Shown here: positions 1 through 7,975 of the stretch, one piece after another | Numbering within the stretch: position 1 is the first letter of the stretch | Layout of the letters: each line of letters begins with the position of its first letter | Source of the DNA: Acetobacteraceae bacterium | GTDB taxonomy: Bacteria > Pseudomonadota > Alphaproteobacteria > Acetobacterales > Acetobacteraceae | Assembly: GCA_020853405.1 (NCBI GenBank) | Contig: JADYYZ010000208.1 | Location: 1-10,124 of the forward strand | DNA length: 10,124 nucleotides | Reading direction: 5' to 3' | Notes under the pieces: generated by a model | The model's database searches: none | What the model was told of the DNA's origin: nothing | What the model saw: only the letters and a program-made list of their open reading frames with translations | Program-made: the position numbers and the translations under genes

Positions 1-680
1 CCAAGCCGGGCAAGATAGCGCGCCATCAGCGGCCCGACATAGGCGTTCGCCACCGCGGTCGCGGTGCGCTCGTACTCGCGATATTCCGGCGCGATCTCGG
101 TCGAGAGGGTGACGAAGACGTCGGGCAGCAGCTCGCGCAGCAGCACCCCGATCGCCCGCTCGTGGTCAGGGTTGCGGTAGCTGTTGATCAGGCTGACCGC
201 GATCGCCTCGACGCCCGCCGCGCGCAGCTGTTTCGCCGCGCGCAGCACGCCTGCGGTATCGAGCGGGCGGAGCACCTCGCCATCCCAGCTGGTGCGCTCG
301 GCGACTTCCAGCCGGTGTTCGCGGCCAGCCAGCGCGGCTGCGCGATGGCGCCGCAGGTTGAACTGCGAGGGCCGGGTCTGGCGCCCGATCTCCAGCACGT
401 CGCGGAAGCCCTCGGTGGTCAGGAGCCCGGTCAGCGCCCCCTTGCGCTCGATCACGGCGTTGGTGGCGACCGTGGTGCCGTGCCCGAAATACCCCACCAC
501 GGCGCCTGGCGGTGCGAAGCGGCTGATCGCCTCCGCCACGCCGGCGGCGATCGCCTGCGAGGGATCGCCGGGCGTGGAACCCAGTTTCCACACCGCGATC
601 GTGCCGGCCGTTTCGTCATAGAGCGCGATGTCGGTGAAGGTGCCGCCCGAATCGACGCCGATGCGCACGCGGCCGCTCAC
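1..680 (-). CDS. Hydantoinase/oxoprolinase family protein, HyuA-type subunit (partial: 3' end off window)
   Basis: This is the N-terminal 226 residues of an ATP-dependent HyuA-type subunit, the family of 5-oxoprolinase, N-methylhydantoinase and acetone/acetophenone carboxylase. Seen: the phosphate-binding motif GVDSGGTFTD (residues 8-17), GHGTTVATNA (66-75), TTEGFRDV (88-95) and APEYREYER (197-205). These match the Hydant_A_N part of the family; the hydantoinase A core lies beyond position 1. The start is GTG at 680-678. It overlaps the TGA stop of the upstream regulator (GTGA, 4 bp), which argues for translational coupling. No stop occurs in frame down to position 3. By hand alignment about half its residues are identical to the HyuA protein encoded at 1479-3566, so it is a paralogue, not a fragment of the same gene. 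A HyuB partner would be expected just past the left edge. The specific substrate is unknown. Confidence 0.93.
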   Translation of the reverse strand, partial: MSGRVRIGVDSGGTFTDIALYDETAGTIAVWKLGSTPGDPSQAIAAGVAEAISRFAPPGAVVGYFGHGTTVATNAVIERKGALTGLLTTEGFRDVLEIGRQTRPSQFNLRRHRAAALAGREHRLEVAERTSWDGEVLRPLDTAGVLRAAKQLRAAGVEAIAVSLINSYRNPDHERAIGVLLRELLPDVFVTLSTEIAPEYREYERTATAVANAYVGPLMARYLARL

Positions 681-1357
681 GGCCGGCCGGGTGCGCCGGG
701 CGCGCCGGGCGCGCCGGGCGCGCCAGGGCTGAGGTTGTGCTCGCGCATCAGCTGGCGGAGCGCCGCAAGGTCGCGCGCGCGGATCAGGCGCACGATCTCG
801 AAATGCTGGTCGGCGACGCGCCGCAGCAGCGCCATGCCGTTGCGCCGGCGGGTCACCGCCGGCGGCACCCGCGCGCGCAGCTCGAAGATCAGCTCGACCA
901 GCGCCCGGTTCGGGCAGGGGGCCAGCATGATGCGGTGGAACGCGAGGTTCGCCGCCTCGTGCTGCTCGACCGTGCCGTCCAGCACCCCGGCGCGGAACCT
1001 CTCCGCCTCGCGCTCCATCGCCTCGAGTGCCGTCGCGTCCAGGCGCGTGATCACCAGCTCGGCGGCCGCCACCTCCAGCACGGCGCGGACCTCCATCACC
1101 TCGGCCAGGCGCGCGGCGTCGAAATCCTCGACGCAGTAGCCGCGGCGGGCCAGGTGCTTGACCAGCCCCTTGGCGACCATGCGGTCCAGCGCCTGGCGCA
1201 CCACCATGCGCGGCGCGCCGTAGCGCTTCTCGAGGTCGATCTGCTTCAGCCAGGCGCCCGGGCCGAGATCCCCGAGCGCGATGTCGCGCTCCATCCGGTG
1301 TGCCAGCGCCTGCACCCGCGCCGCCCCGAGGCCGGGCCGGGCTAGCGGCGCGCCCAT
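677..1357 (-). CDS. GntR family transcriptional regulator, FCD (FadR C-terminal-like) subfamily
   Basis: A 226-residue DNA-binding regulator, the usual size for the FCD subfamily. An N-terminal winged helix-turn-helix spans about residues 14-77 (LGPGAWLKQIDLEKRYG, then VVRQALDRM, KGLV and the RRGYCV wing). A helical FCD ligand domain spans about 85-208, with metal-site candidates N137, H141, H185 and H207 in the usual spacing. FCD regulators typically repress catabolic and transport operons and release DNA on binding an organic acid. ATG at 1357 is chosen because it places the winged helix at the normal distance from the N-terminus and no ATG, GTG or TTG lies in frame close upstream. Its Shine-Dalgarno is poor. 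The C-terminus carries an unusual Gly-Ala-Pro repeat tail (212-223), and the stop overlaps the next gene's GTG. Its position between two divergent hyuA genes suggests it controls both (inference). Confidence 0.93.
   Translation of the reverse strand: MGAPLARPGLGAARVQALAHRMERDIALGDLGPGAWLKQIDLEKRYGAPRMVVRQALDRMVAKGLVKHLARRGYCVEDFDAARLAEVMEVRAVLEVAAAELVITRLDATALEAMEREAERFRAGVLDGTVEQHEAANLAFHRIMLAPCPNRALVELIFELRARVPPAVTRRRNGMALLRRVADQHFEIVRLIRARDLAALRQLMREHNLSPGAPGAPGAPGAPGRP
689..724 (-). repeat. Tandem 9-bp repeat encoding (Gly-Ala-Pro)x4 at the end of the GntR gene
   Basis: On the minus strand there are three identical 9-base units, GGCGCGCCC, followed by a fourth differing at one base (GGCGCACCC). 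They encode GAP four times, and the following codons add Gly-Arg-Pro. The regulator therefore ends in five collagen-like Gly-X-Pro triplets. Units of 9 bp can expand or contract by slippage without breaking the frame. The FCD fold is complete before this tail, so it is probably dispensable for folding (inference). Confidence 0.9.
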
Positions 1358-1396
1358 GCTGCTGCGCGGGGCTTCGGCGATGCGGGGCGCGGCGGC

Positions 1397-1425
1397 TTGA
1401 CAGGCATGGTGCTTGATGGCACAAA
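1397..1425 (+). promoter_or_regulatory. Candidate sigma70-type promoter for the hyuAB-ABC transporter operon
   Basis: A perfect TTGACA -35 box lies at 1397-1402. With a 17-bp spacer the -10 would be CACAAA at 1420-1425, only 3 of 6 to consensus, but it lies in the only A-rich stretch of the region. Transcription would begin around 1432, inside the palindrome at 1427-1438, a position suited to repression. The -35 match is seen in the sequence; the -10 and start point are inferred. Confidence 0.45.
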
Positions 1426-1426
1426 A

Positions 1427-1438
1427 ATTGGCGCCAAT
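1427..1438. promoter_or_regulatory. Perfect 12-bp palindrome ATTGGCGCCAAT, candidate operator of the divergent GntR regulator
   Basis: A perfect inverted repeat, ATTGGC/GCCAAT, in the short divergent intergenic region, just downstream of the candidate -10. It lies inside a wider pair of arms, CTTGAT (1412-1417) and ATCAAG (1437-1442), which partly overlaps it. GntR/FCD regulators bind short palindromes and are often encoded next to their operator, so this is the best candidate site for the protein encoded at 677-1357. It does not match the classic FadR TGGTNNNACCA form. The operator role is inferred from position and symmetry. Confidence 0.5.
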
Positions 1439-1450
1439 CAAGGAACGGTG

Positions 1451-1489
1451 ATGCCAGCCTCCCCGATCGAAGCCCCCCATGGCAGCTGA
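1451..1489 (+). CDS. Possible 12-residue leader peptide overlapping the start of hyuA
   Basis: A small ORF, ATG to TGA, encodes MPASPIEAPHGS. It is preceded by AAGGA at 1440-1444, six bases from its ATG, a far better ribosome-binding site than the one before the hyuA ATG at 1479 (only GAAG at 1469-1472). Its stop lies 8 bases past the hyuA start codon in another frame, an arrangement that could let ribosomes finishing the leader re-initiate at hyuA. It may equally be a chance ORF. No function is claimed. Confidence 0.3.
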   Translation: MPASPIEAPHGS

Positions 1490-3566
1490 GCAGGCACCGG
1501 CTTCGCCCGCGCAACGGCTGCGGATCGGCGTCGATTCCGGCGGCACCTTCACCGACATCTCGGTCCACGACCCCGCGACCGGCACGCTTTCGGTCTGGAA
1601 ACTCTCCAGCACCGCGCGCGACCCTTCCGAGGCGATCGCCGGCGGCATCGGGCGCGCGCTCGGCGCCGCGGGCCACCACGGCGCCGCGGTCGCCTATGTC
1701 GGCCACGGCACCACGGTCGCGACCAACGCCCTGATCCAGGGGCGCATGGCGCGCGCCGGCATGATCACGACCGAGGGCTTCCGCGACGTGATCGAGATCC
1801 GCCGCCAGATGCGCCCTGCGCTCTACGATCTCCAGGCGCGCAAGCCGGCCCCGCCCGCCAGCCGCGACCTGCGGCTGGAGGTGGCCGAGCGCGTCGGCTT
1901 CGACGGCGCCCTGCACCGCCGGCTGGATGAAGCGGCGGTGCGCGATGCCGCGCGGCGCCTGCGCGATGGCGGCGTCGATGCGGTCGCCATCTGCTTCCTG
2001 TTTTCGCACCTGGCGCCCGCCCACGAGGCGCGGGCACGCGAAATCCTGGCCGAGGAGATGCCCGGGGTCTTCCTTACCGCCTCGCACGAGGTCGCGCCGG
2101 AATACCGCGAGTACGAGCGCTTCTCGACCACCGCGATGAACGCTGCCCTCGGCCCGGTGATGCGCGACTATCTTCTGCGGCTGGTGGCGCGCCTCAAGGC
2201 CGCCGGCATCGCGCCGCCGCCGCACCTGACGCAGAGCAACGGCGGCGTGATCTCGGCCGCGGCCGCAACCCGCCTGCCGGTGCGCACGGTGCTGTCGGGG
2301 CCTGCCGCCGGCGTGATCGGCGCGGCCGCGGTCGGCGCCGCCGCCGGTATCGCCGACATCATCACCTTCGACATGGGCGGCACCTCGACCGACGTCGCCC
2401 TGGTCGATGCCGGCCGTCCGAACGCGACCATGGCCGCCGAGGTGCACGGGCACGCGCTGAAGGTGCCGATGCTCGACATCCACACGGTGGGCGCCGGCGG
2501 CGGCTCGATCGCGCGCGTCGATGCCGGCGGGCATCTGAAGGTGGGGCCGGGCAGCGCCGGCGCCGAACCCGGCCCGGTCTGCTACGGCCTGGGCAACCAG
2601 GAGCCGACCGTCACCGACGCCAACGTGGTGCTGGGCGTGCAGAACCCCGACCACCTGCTGGGCGGGCGCATGCGGATCGACCGCGCCCGGGCGGTGGCCG
2701 CGATCGAGCAGCTCGCCGCGCGGCTCGGGCTGTCCACGATGCAGGCGGCAGAGGGCATCCTCGCGGTGGTCACCGCCAACATGGCCAAGGCGATCCGGGT
2801 GATCAGCGTCGAGCGCGGCCACGACCCGCGCGACTACGTGCTGATGGCGTTCGGCGGCGCCGGGCCGGTGCACGCCGCGCGGCTCGCGCGCGAGCTCGAG
2901 ATCCGCCGCGTGCTGGTGCCGCGCAACCCCGGCATCCTGTGCGCCATGGGCCTGCTGCTGACCGACCTTCGGATCGACCTCGCGGCGGGCAGGATGGCAC
3001 CGCTCGGCGAAGCGAGCCTCGGCCTGCTGGCGGAGGGTTTCGCCGGGCTCGAGGCAGAGGCCGACGCCTGGTTCGCCGCCGAGGCGATCGCCCCGCCCGA
3101 TCGCGCCGCCGCCCGCAAGGTCGATATGCGCTATGACGGCCAGGCACACGAGCTGACGCTCGCCTGCCCGCCCGGCCCGCCCGACGGCGCGATGCTGGCA
3201 ACGCTGCGCGCGCGGTTCGAGGCAGCACACCAGGACATCTATGGCTTCATCGCGCCGGAGGAGCCGATCCGCATCGTGACGCTGCGGCTGGAGGCAACGG
3301 GGCGCGTGCCGAAACTGGCGCTGCCCGCGCACCCCGCCGCGACCACCAGGGTGGCCGCCGCGATCACCGGCACGCGCGAGCTGTGGCTGGCGGAAGCCGG
3401 CGGCACCCTCGCCTGCCCCGTTTACGACCGCGACCGGCTGGGGCCGGGCCACCGGATCGAAGGCCCCGCCATCGTCGAGCAGATGGACAGCACCACCCTG
3501 GTGCTGCCCGGCCAGGCGGCCAGCGTCGATGCGCATCTGAACCTGCTGATCGAGGAGGCGGCGTGA
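1479..3566 (+). CDS. hyuA: Hydantoinase/oxoprolinase family protein, HyuA-type ATP-binding subunit
   Basis: A full-length HyuA-type subunit of 695 residues, normal for the family. These proteins use ATP to activate a lactam, imide or ketone and work with a HyuB partner. Ordered motifs: GVDSGGTFTD (17-26) and GHGTTVATNA (75-84) in the N-terminal domain; SNGGVISAA (253-261), LSGPAAGVIGA (272-282), FDMGGTSTDVALVD (297-310), GAGGGSIA (338-345), GPVCYG (365-370) and FGGAGPVHA (458-466) in the hydantoinase A core. The actin-like nucleotide fold is therefore complete. A C-terminal domain follows to about 690. ATG at 1479 is the only ordinary start in frame after the upstream stop at 1449, though its own ribosome-binding site is weak. 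The gene overlaps hyuB by 4 bp, so an A-B complex is expected. The substrate is unresolved: 5-oxoproline, N-methylhydantoin, other lactams or a carboxylase substrate all remain possible. The symbol denotes the family, not a proven activity. Confidence 0.95.
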   Translation: MAAEQAPASPAQRLRIGVDSGGTFTDISVHDPATGTLSVWKLSSTARDPSEAIAGGIGRALGAAGHHGAAVAYVGHGTTVATNALIQGRMARAGMITTEGFRDVIEIRRQMRPALYDLQARKPAPPASRDLRLEVAERVGFDGALHRRLDEAAVRDAARRLRDGGVDAVAICFLFSHLAPAHEARAREILAEEMPGVFLTASHEVAPEYREYERFSTTAMNAALGPVMRDYLLRLVARLKAAGIAPPPHLTQSNGGVISAAAATRLPVRTVLSGPAAGVIGAAAVGAAAGIADIITFDMGGTSTDVALVDAGRPNATMAAEVHGHALKVPMLDIHTVGAGGGSIARVDAGGHLKVGPGSAGAEPGPVCYGLGNQEPTVTDANVVLGVQNPDHLLGGRMRIDRARAVAAIEQLAARLGLSTMQAAEGILAVVTANMAKAIRVISVERGHDPRDYVLMAFGGAGPVHAARLARELEIRRVLVPRNPGILCAMGLLLTDLRIDLAAGRMAPLGEASLGLLAEGFAGLEAEADAWFAAEAIAPPDRAAARKVDMRYDGQAHELTLACPPGPPDGAMLATLRARFEAAHQDIYGFIAPEEPIRIVTLRLEATGRVPKLALPAHPAATTRVAAAITGTRELWLAEAGGTLACPVYDRDRLGPGHRIEGPAIVEQMDSTTLVLPGQAASVDAHLNLLIEEAA

Positions 3567-5194
3567 CATCTCCGCTCGATCCGATCACCGTCGAGGTGAT
3601 CGGCAGTGCGCTCTCCACCATCGTCGAACAGATGGGCAAGGCGATCATCCGCGCTGCCTGGTCGGCCAACATCAAGGAACGCCGCGACTGCTCGGCCGCG
3701 GTCTTCGATGCCGAGGGCCGGGTGGTCGCGCAGGCCGAGCAGATTCCCTTCCATCTCGGCTCGCTGCTTGGCATCACCGCCGAGACGCTGAAGCGTACCG
3801 AGATCGCCACGGTGATGCCGGGCGACGTGTTCATCGGCAACGATGCGCACACCGGCGGCGGCACGCACCTGAACGACATCGTGTTCCTGGAGCCGGTGTT
3901 CGCAGGCGGCGCGCTGGTGGCATGGGTTGCCAACCTCGCGCACCATTCCGACTTCGTCGACCGCGGGCATGCGCACATCTTCCAGGAGGGGCTTCGGATT
4001 CCTCCGATCCGGCTCTATCGCGCCGGCGCCCTGCAGCAGGGCGTGCTCGACCTCGTGCTGCTGAACTGCCAGGTGCCGCACGAGCGCCGCAACGATTTCC
4101 GCGCCCAGATGGCGGCGAACCGCCTGGGGGTGCAGCGCGTGCAGGCGCTGTGCGAGCGCCACGGCGTGCCGACGCTGGGGCAGGCGTTCCGCCAGCTGAT
4201 GGACTATTCCGAGCGCAAGGCGCGCGCCGGCATCGCCGCCATCCCCGACGGCCGCTACGAGTTCCGCGAGAAGTTCGACACCAGCCTCTGGCCGGAGCTG
4301 CTCGACCTCGCGGTCGCGGTCGAGGTTTCGGGCGAGGCCATCACCTTCGACTTCACCGGCTGCCCCGCCCAGAACCGCACCGGCATGAACATGGTGTTCA
4401 CCGCGCTGCAGGCGATCGTCTATTACGTGGTGAAGACGCTGATCGATGCCGACACGCCCGCCAATGCCGGCCTGCACCGCCCGGTCACGATCGTCGCCCC
4501 GCCCGGCACGGTGGTGAACGCGCTGCCGCCTGCCGCCGTCTACAGCCGCCACGAGGTGGCGCAGCGCCTTGCCGACATGATGCTGAGCGCGCTGTGGCAG
4601 GCGATCCCCGAGCGCGTGATCGCCGCCGGCACCGGCATCACGGTGATGACCATGTCCGGCGCACACCCGCGCAGCGGCCGCTACTATGTCTACAACGAGA
4701 GCATGGGCGGCGGCATGGGCGCCGGTGCGGCGGCCGACGGGATGGATGGCGTGCACATGCACCTGACCAACTCCGCCAACATCCCGGTCGAGGCGCTGGA
4801 AAGCGAATACCCGATGATGGTGGATTGCTACGAGCTGGTGCGGGATTCCGGCGGCGCCGGGAAGTTTCGCGGCGGCATGGCGATCCGCCGCCGGATCAGC
4901 GCGGTCGGCCACCAGGCGAGCGTCAATCTCGGCGGGCCGAACAACATCGTGCCGGCCTGGGGCCTCGATGGCGGCCTCGCCGGCGGGCTTGCGCGCATCG
5001 AGCTCGGGGAAGGCGTCAGGCTGGTGCAGCGCAACGGCGTGATCGGCGACGGGCAGTGGGCGGCCGCGGTCACCTCGGGTGGCGGCGGCTTCGGCGATCC
5101 GCGCCAGCGCGATCGCGGCCTGGTCCGCCGCGACCTTCGAGAGGGGCGGATCTCGGCCGAGGCCGCGCGCACGCTGTACGGGCTCGAGGACTAG
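3563..5194 (+). CDS. hyuB: Hydantoinase/oxoprolinase family protein, HyuB-type subunit
   Basis: The 543-residue catalytic partner of HyuA (hydantoinase B family). Seen: DPITVEVI at 6-13, the usual family opening; IPFHLGSL (61-68); MPGDVFIGNDAHTGGGTHLNDI (85-106); ANLAHHSDF (123-131); PHERRNDFRAQMAAN (172-186), a typical conserved helix; and the C-terminal TSGGGGFGDP (504-513) followed by a short D-x-x-x-G-x-I-S-x-E-A-A tail ending in LYGLED. The Asp and His residues in the NDAH and AHH blocks resemble the metal-binding residues of the family. The start is GTG at 3563, four bases after an excellent GAGGAGG at 3552-3558 and overlapping the hyuA stop as GTGA. The frame stays open 60 codons further upstream, but that stretch is arginine- and proline-rich and antifamily in character. 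The protein is cytoplasmic, with no signal peptide. Confidence 0.95.
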   Translation: MTSPLDPITVEVIGSALSTIVEQMGKAIIRAAWSANIKERRDCSAAVFDAEGRVVAQAEQIPFHLGSLLGITAETLKRTEIATVMPGDVFIGNDAHTGGGTHLNDIVFLEPVFAGGALVAWVANLAHHSDFVDRGHAHIFQEGLRIPPIRLYRAGALQQGVLDLVLLNCQVPHERRNDFRAQMAANRLGVQRVQALCERHGVPTLGQAFRQLMDYSERKARAGIAAIPDGRYEFREKFDTSLWPELLDLAVAVEVSGEAITFDFTGCPAQNRTGMNMVFTALQAIVYYVVKTLIDADTPANAGLHRPVTIVAPPGTVVNALPPAAVYSRHEVAQRLADMMLSALWQAIPERVIAAGTGITVMTMSGAHPRSGRYYVYNESMGGGMGAGAAADGMDGVHMHLTNSANIPVEALESEYPMMVDCYELVRDSGGAGKFRGGMAIRRRISAVGHQASVNLGGPNNIVPAWGLDGGLAGGLARIELGEGVRLVQRNGVIGDGQWAAAVTSGGGGFGDPRQRDRGLVRRDLREGRISAEAARTLYGLED

Positions 5195-5199
5195 CCCGG

Positions 5200-6120
5200 G
5201 TGGCCCGCTTTCTGGCCGGCCGGCTGGCCGACGGGCTGGTTGCCATCCTGGGCGTGGTCAGCATCGTCTTCGTGATCTCGCGGCTGCTGGGCGATCCCAC
5301 CGTCCTGCTGCTGCCGCTCGGCGCCACCGAACAGCAGCTGGCGGAGCTGCGCGCCGCACTCGGCCTCGATCGTCCGCTGTGGGAGCAGTATTTCGCCTTC
5401 CTTGCCGGTGCCGCGCAGGGTGATTTCGGCCAGTCGTTCCAGTTCATGCGGCCGGCGCTGCAGGTGGTTCTGGAACGCATGCCGGCGACCATGGCGCTGG
5501 CGCTGTCCGCTCTCATGATCGGCATCGTGCTGGGCGCGCTGGCCGGCTCGCTCGCCGCCCTTTATCGCGGCACGGCGATCGAGGCGGGGGTGATGGTGCT
5601 GGCGCTGCTCGGCCAGGCGACGCCGGTGTTCTGGCTCGGCCTGCTGCTGATCCTGCTGGTCGCGGTGGATCTCGGGCTGCTGCCCACCGGCGGCTATGAC
5701 GGCCCGGCAAGCCTGATCCTGCCGGCGCTGACGCTCGGCACCTTCACCACCGCCAGCATCGCGCGGCTGCTGCGCAGCTCGATGCTGGAGGTGCTGCGCG
5801 ACGACCATGTGCGCACCGCCCGCGCCAAGGGCCTGCTTCCCGGCACCGTCTTCCTGTGGCACGTCGCGCGCAACTCGCTGATCCCGGTGGTGACGATGGC
5901 CGGAATCCTGGCCGGCGAGCTGCTGGGCGGGTCGGTGGTGACCGAGACCGTGTTCTCCTGGCCGGGCGTGGGGCGGATCATCGTGCAGGCGATGGAGGCC
6001 AAGGATTTCCCGGTGGTGCAGGCCGGCGTGATGGTGATCGCCACCACCTTCGTGCTGGTCAACCTGCTGGTCGATCTGCTGTACGGCGTGCTCGACCCGC
6101 GCATCCGGAGCCGCGGATGA
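5200..6120 (+). CDS. Peptide/oligopeptide-type ABC transporter permease (DppB/OppB family)
   Basis: A 306-residue inner-membrane permease, one half of the transport channel. The N-terminal membrane segment is about residues 8-28 (VAILGVVSIVFVI), followed by the periplasmic region with the typical LGLDRPLWEQYFAFL (54-68) and GDFGQSF (74-80). Further hydrophobic segments lie near 98-120, 128-158, 168-190, 227-247 and 274-297. The EAA-type loop that contacts the ATPase is RTARAKGLLPGTVFLWHV at 205-222. The ending VDLLYGVLDPRIR is typical of the family. The start is GTG at 5200, after a 5-bp gap from hyuB, with GAGGA at 5186-5190 as ribosome-binding site inside the end of hyuB. This start gives the standard short N-terminus. 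It pairs with the permease encoded next. The imported solute may be a peptide, or a small non-peptide compound as in many family members. Confidence 0.95.
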   Translation: MARFLAGRLADGLVAILGVVSIVFVISRLLGDPTVLLLPLGATEQQLAELRAALGLDRPLWEQYFAFLAGAAQGDFGQSFQFMRPALQVVLERMPATMALALSALMIGIVLGALAGSLAALYRGTAIEAGVMVLALLGQATPVFWLGLLLILLVAVDLGLLPTGGYDGPASLILPALTLGTFTTASIARLLRSSMLEVLRDDHVRTARAKGLLPGTVFLWHVARNSLIPVVTMAGILAGELLGGSVVTETVFSWPGVGRIIVQAMEAKDFPVVQAGVMVIATTFVLVNLLVDLLYGVLDPRIRSRG

Positions 6121-6970
6121 GCGACCTGCTGCGGGCGCTGACGCGCGGCTCCGGCTGGCTCGGCCTGGTCGGCGGGGTGCTGCTGCTGGTGCTGGTGGTG
6201 GTGGCGCTGTGCGGGCCGCTGCTTGACCTGCCCGACCCCACGCGCACCAACCTCCGCGCGCGCATGCTGGCCCCCACCCTGTCGTGGAACGGTCTCGGCC
6301 CCTTCCCGCTCGGCACCGACCAGCTGGGGCGCGACATCCTTTCGCGCATCGTCGCCGGCAGCCGGGTGACGCTTGCGGTCGCACTCGCCGCGGTCGTGCT
6401 CGGCGGTGTCGTCGGCACCCTGCTCGGGCTGGTCGCCGGCTATTCCGGCGGCAATGTCGATCGCATCCTGATGCGGCTGGTCGATATCCAGCTGGCGATC
6501 CCGCTGATGCTGCTGGCGCTGATGGTGGTCGCCGCCATGGGGCCGAGCTTGCGCAACCTGGTGGCGGTGCTGGCCCTGGTCTCGTGGGTGCGCTATGCGC
6601 GCATCGTCCGCGGCCAGGTGCTGGCGGTGCGCGAGCGCGAGTTCGTGCAGTCGGCCCGCGCCATCGGCGCCTCGGTGCCGCGCATCCTGCTGCGCCACAT
6701 CCTGCCCAACGTGCTGACGCCGGCGGTGGTGGTGGCGACACTGGAACTGGCGCGCGTGATCGTCATGGAAGCCGGGCTGTCGTTCCTCGGCCTCGGCGTG
6801 CAGCCGCCCTCGCCCAGCTGGGGCCGCATGCTGGCCGACGGCCGCACCTACATCGCCTCCGCCTGGTGGATCATCACCTTCCCCGGGCTCGCGCTGATGC
6901 TGACCGTGCTGTCGGTGAACCTGCTTGGCGACTGGCTGCGCGACTTCCTCGACCCGCGGCTGGCACGGCG

Positions 6971-6974
<4 letters not shown>
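6117..6974 (+). CDS. Peptide/oligopeptide-type ABC transporter permease (DppC/OppC family)
   Basis: The second channel subunit, 285 residues, as expected for DppC/OppC. An N-terminal membrane segment spans about 14-35. A periplasmic stretch then carries the hallmark PLGTDQLGRDILSRI (64-78). Further segments lie near 86-108, 125-150, 198-225 and 252-275. The EAA-type loop is FVQSARAIGASVPRILLRHILPN (176-198), and EAGLSFLGLGVQPPSPSWG (218-236) is a strong family signature. The protein ends with GDWLRDFLDPRLARR. ATG at 6117 overlaps the upstream stop (ATGA) and has GGAG at 6107-6110, six bases before it. It should form a heterodimer with the DppB-like permease and be powered by the two ATPases that follow. 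Confidence 0.95.

Positions 6975-7971
<997 letters not shown>

Positions 7972-7975
<4 letters not shown>

Noticed and set aside
689..727. The short tandem repeats read as a CRISPR array or non-coding repeat
   Set aside because: The units are only 9 bp, contiguous with no spacers, and stay in the regulator's reading frame to its stop.
162..1139. Plus-strand open frame of 325 codons opposite the regulator and the left hyuA gene
   Set aside because: It lies antisense to two genes with clear family motifs, is rich in Arg, Ala and Ser, and matches no family pattern. It is a high-GC shadow frame.
1358..1648. Extension of the GntR gene upstream to an ATG at 1648
   Set aside because: It would overlap the first 170 bases of the divergent hyuA gene and swallow the promoter region. 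ATG 1357 gives the normal family length.
3383..3562. Extension of hyuB upstream by 60 codons in the same frame
   Set aside because: The extra residues are Arg/Pro-rich and overlap the conserved end of hyuA. GTG 3563 has a near-perfect ribosome-binding site and gives the standard family start.
3422..4912. Minus-strand open frame of 496 codons across hyuB
   Set aside because: Its composition (His, Arg, Ala and Val rich, no motif) is that of the reverse of GC-rich coding DNA, and hyuB on the other strand is conserved throughout.
5191..6741. Minus-strand open frame of 516 codons across both permease genes
   Set aside because: Low-complexity Arg/Pro/His/Gln composition with no domain. The plus strand encodes recognisable permeases across the whole stretch.
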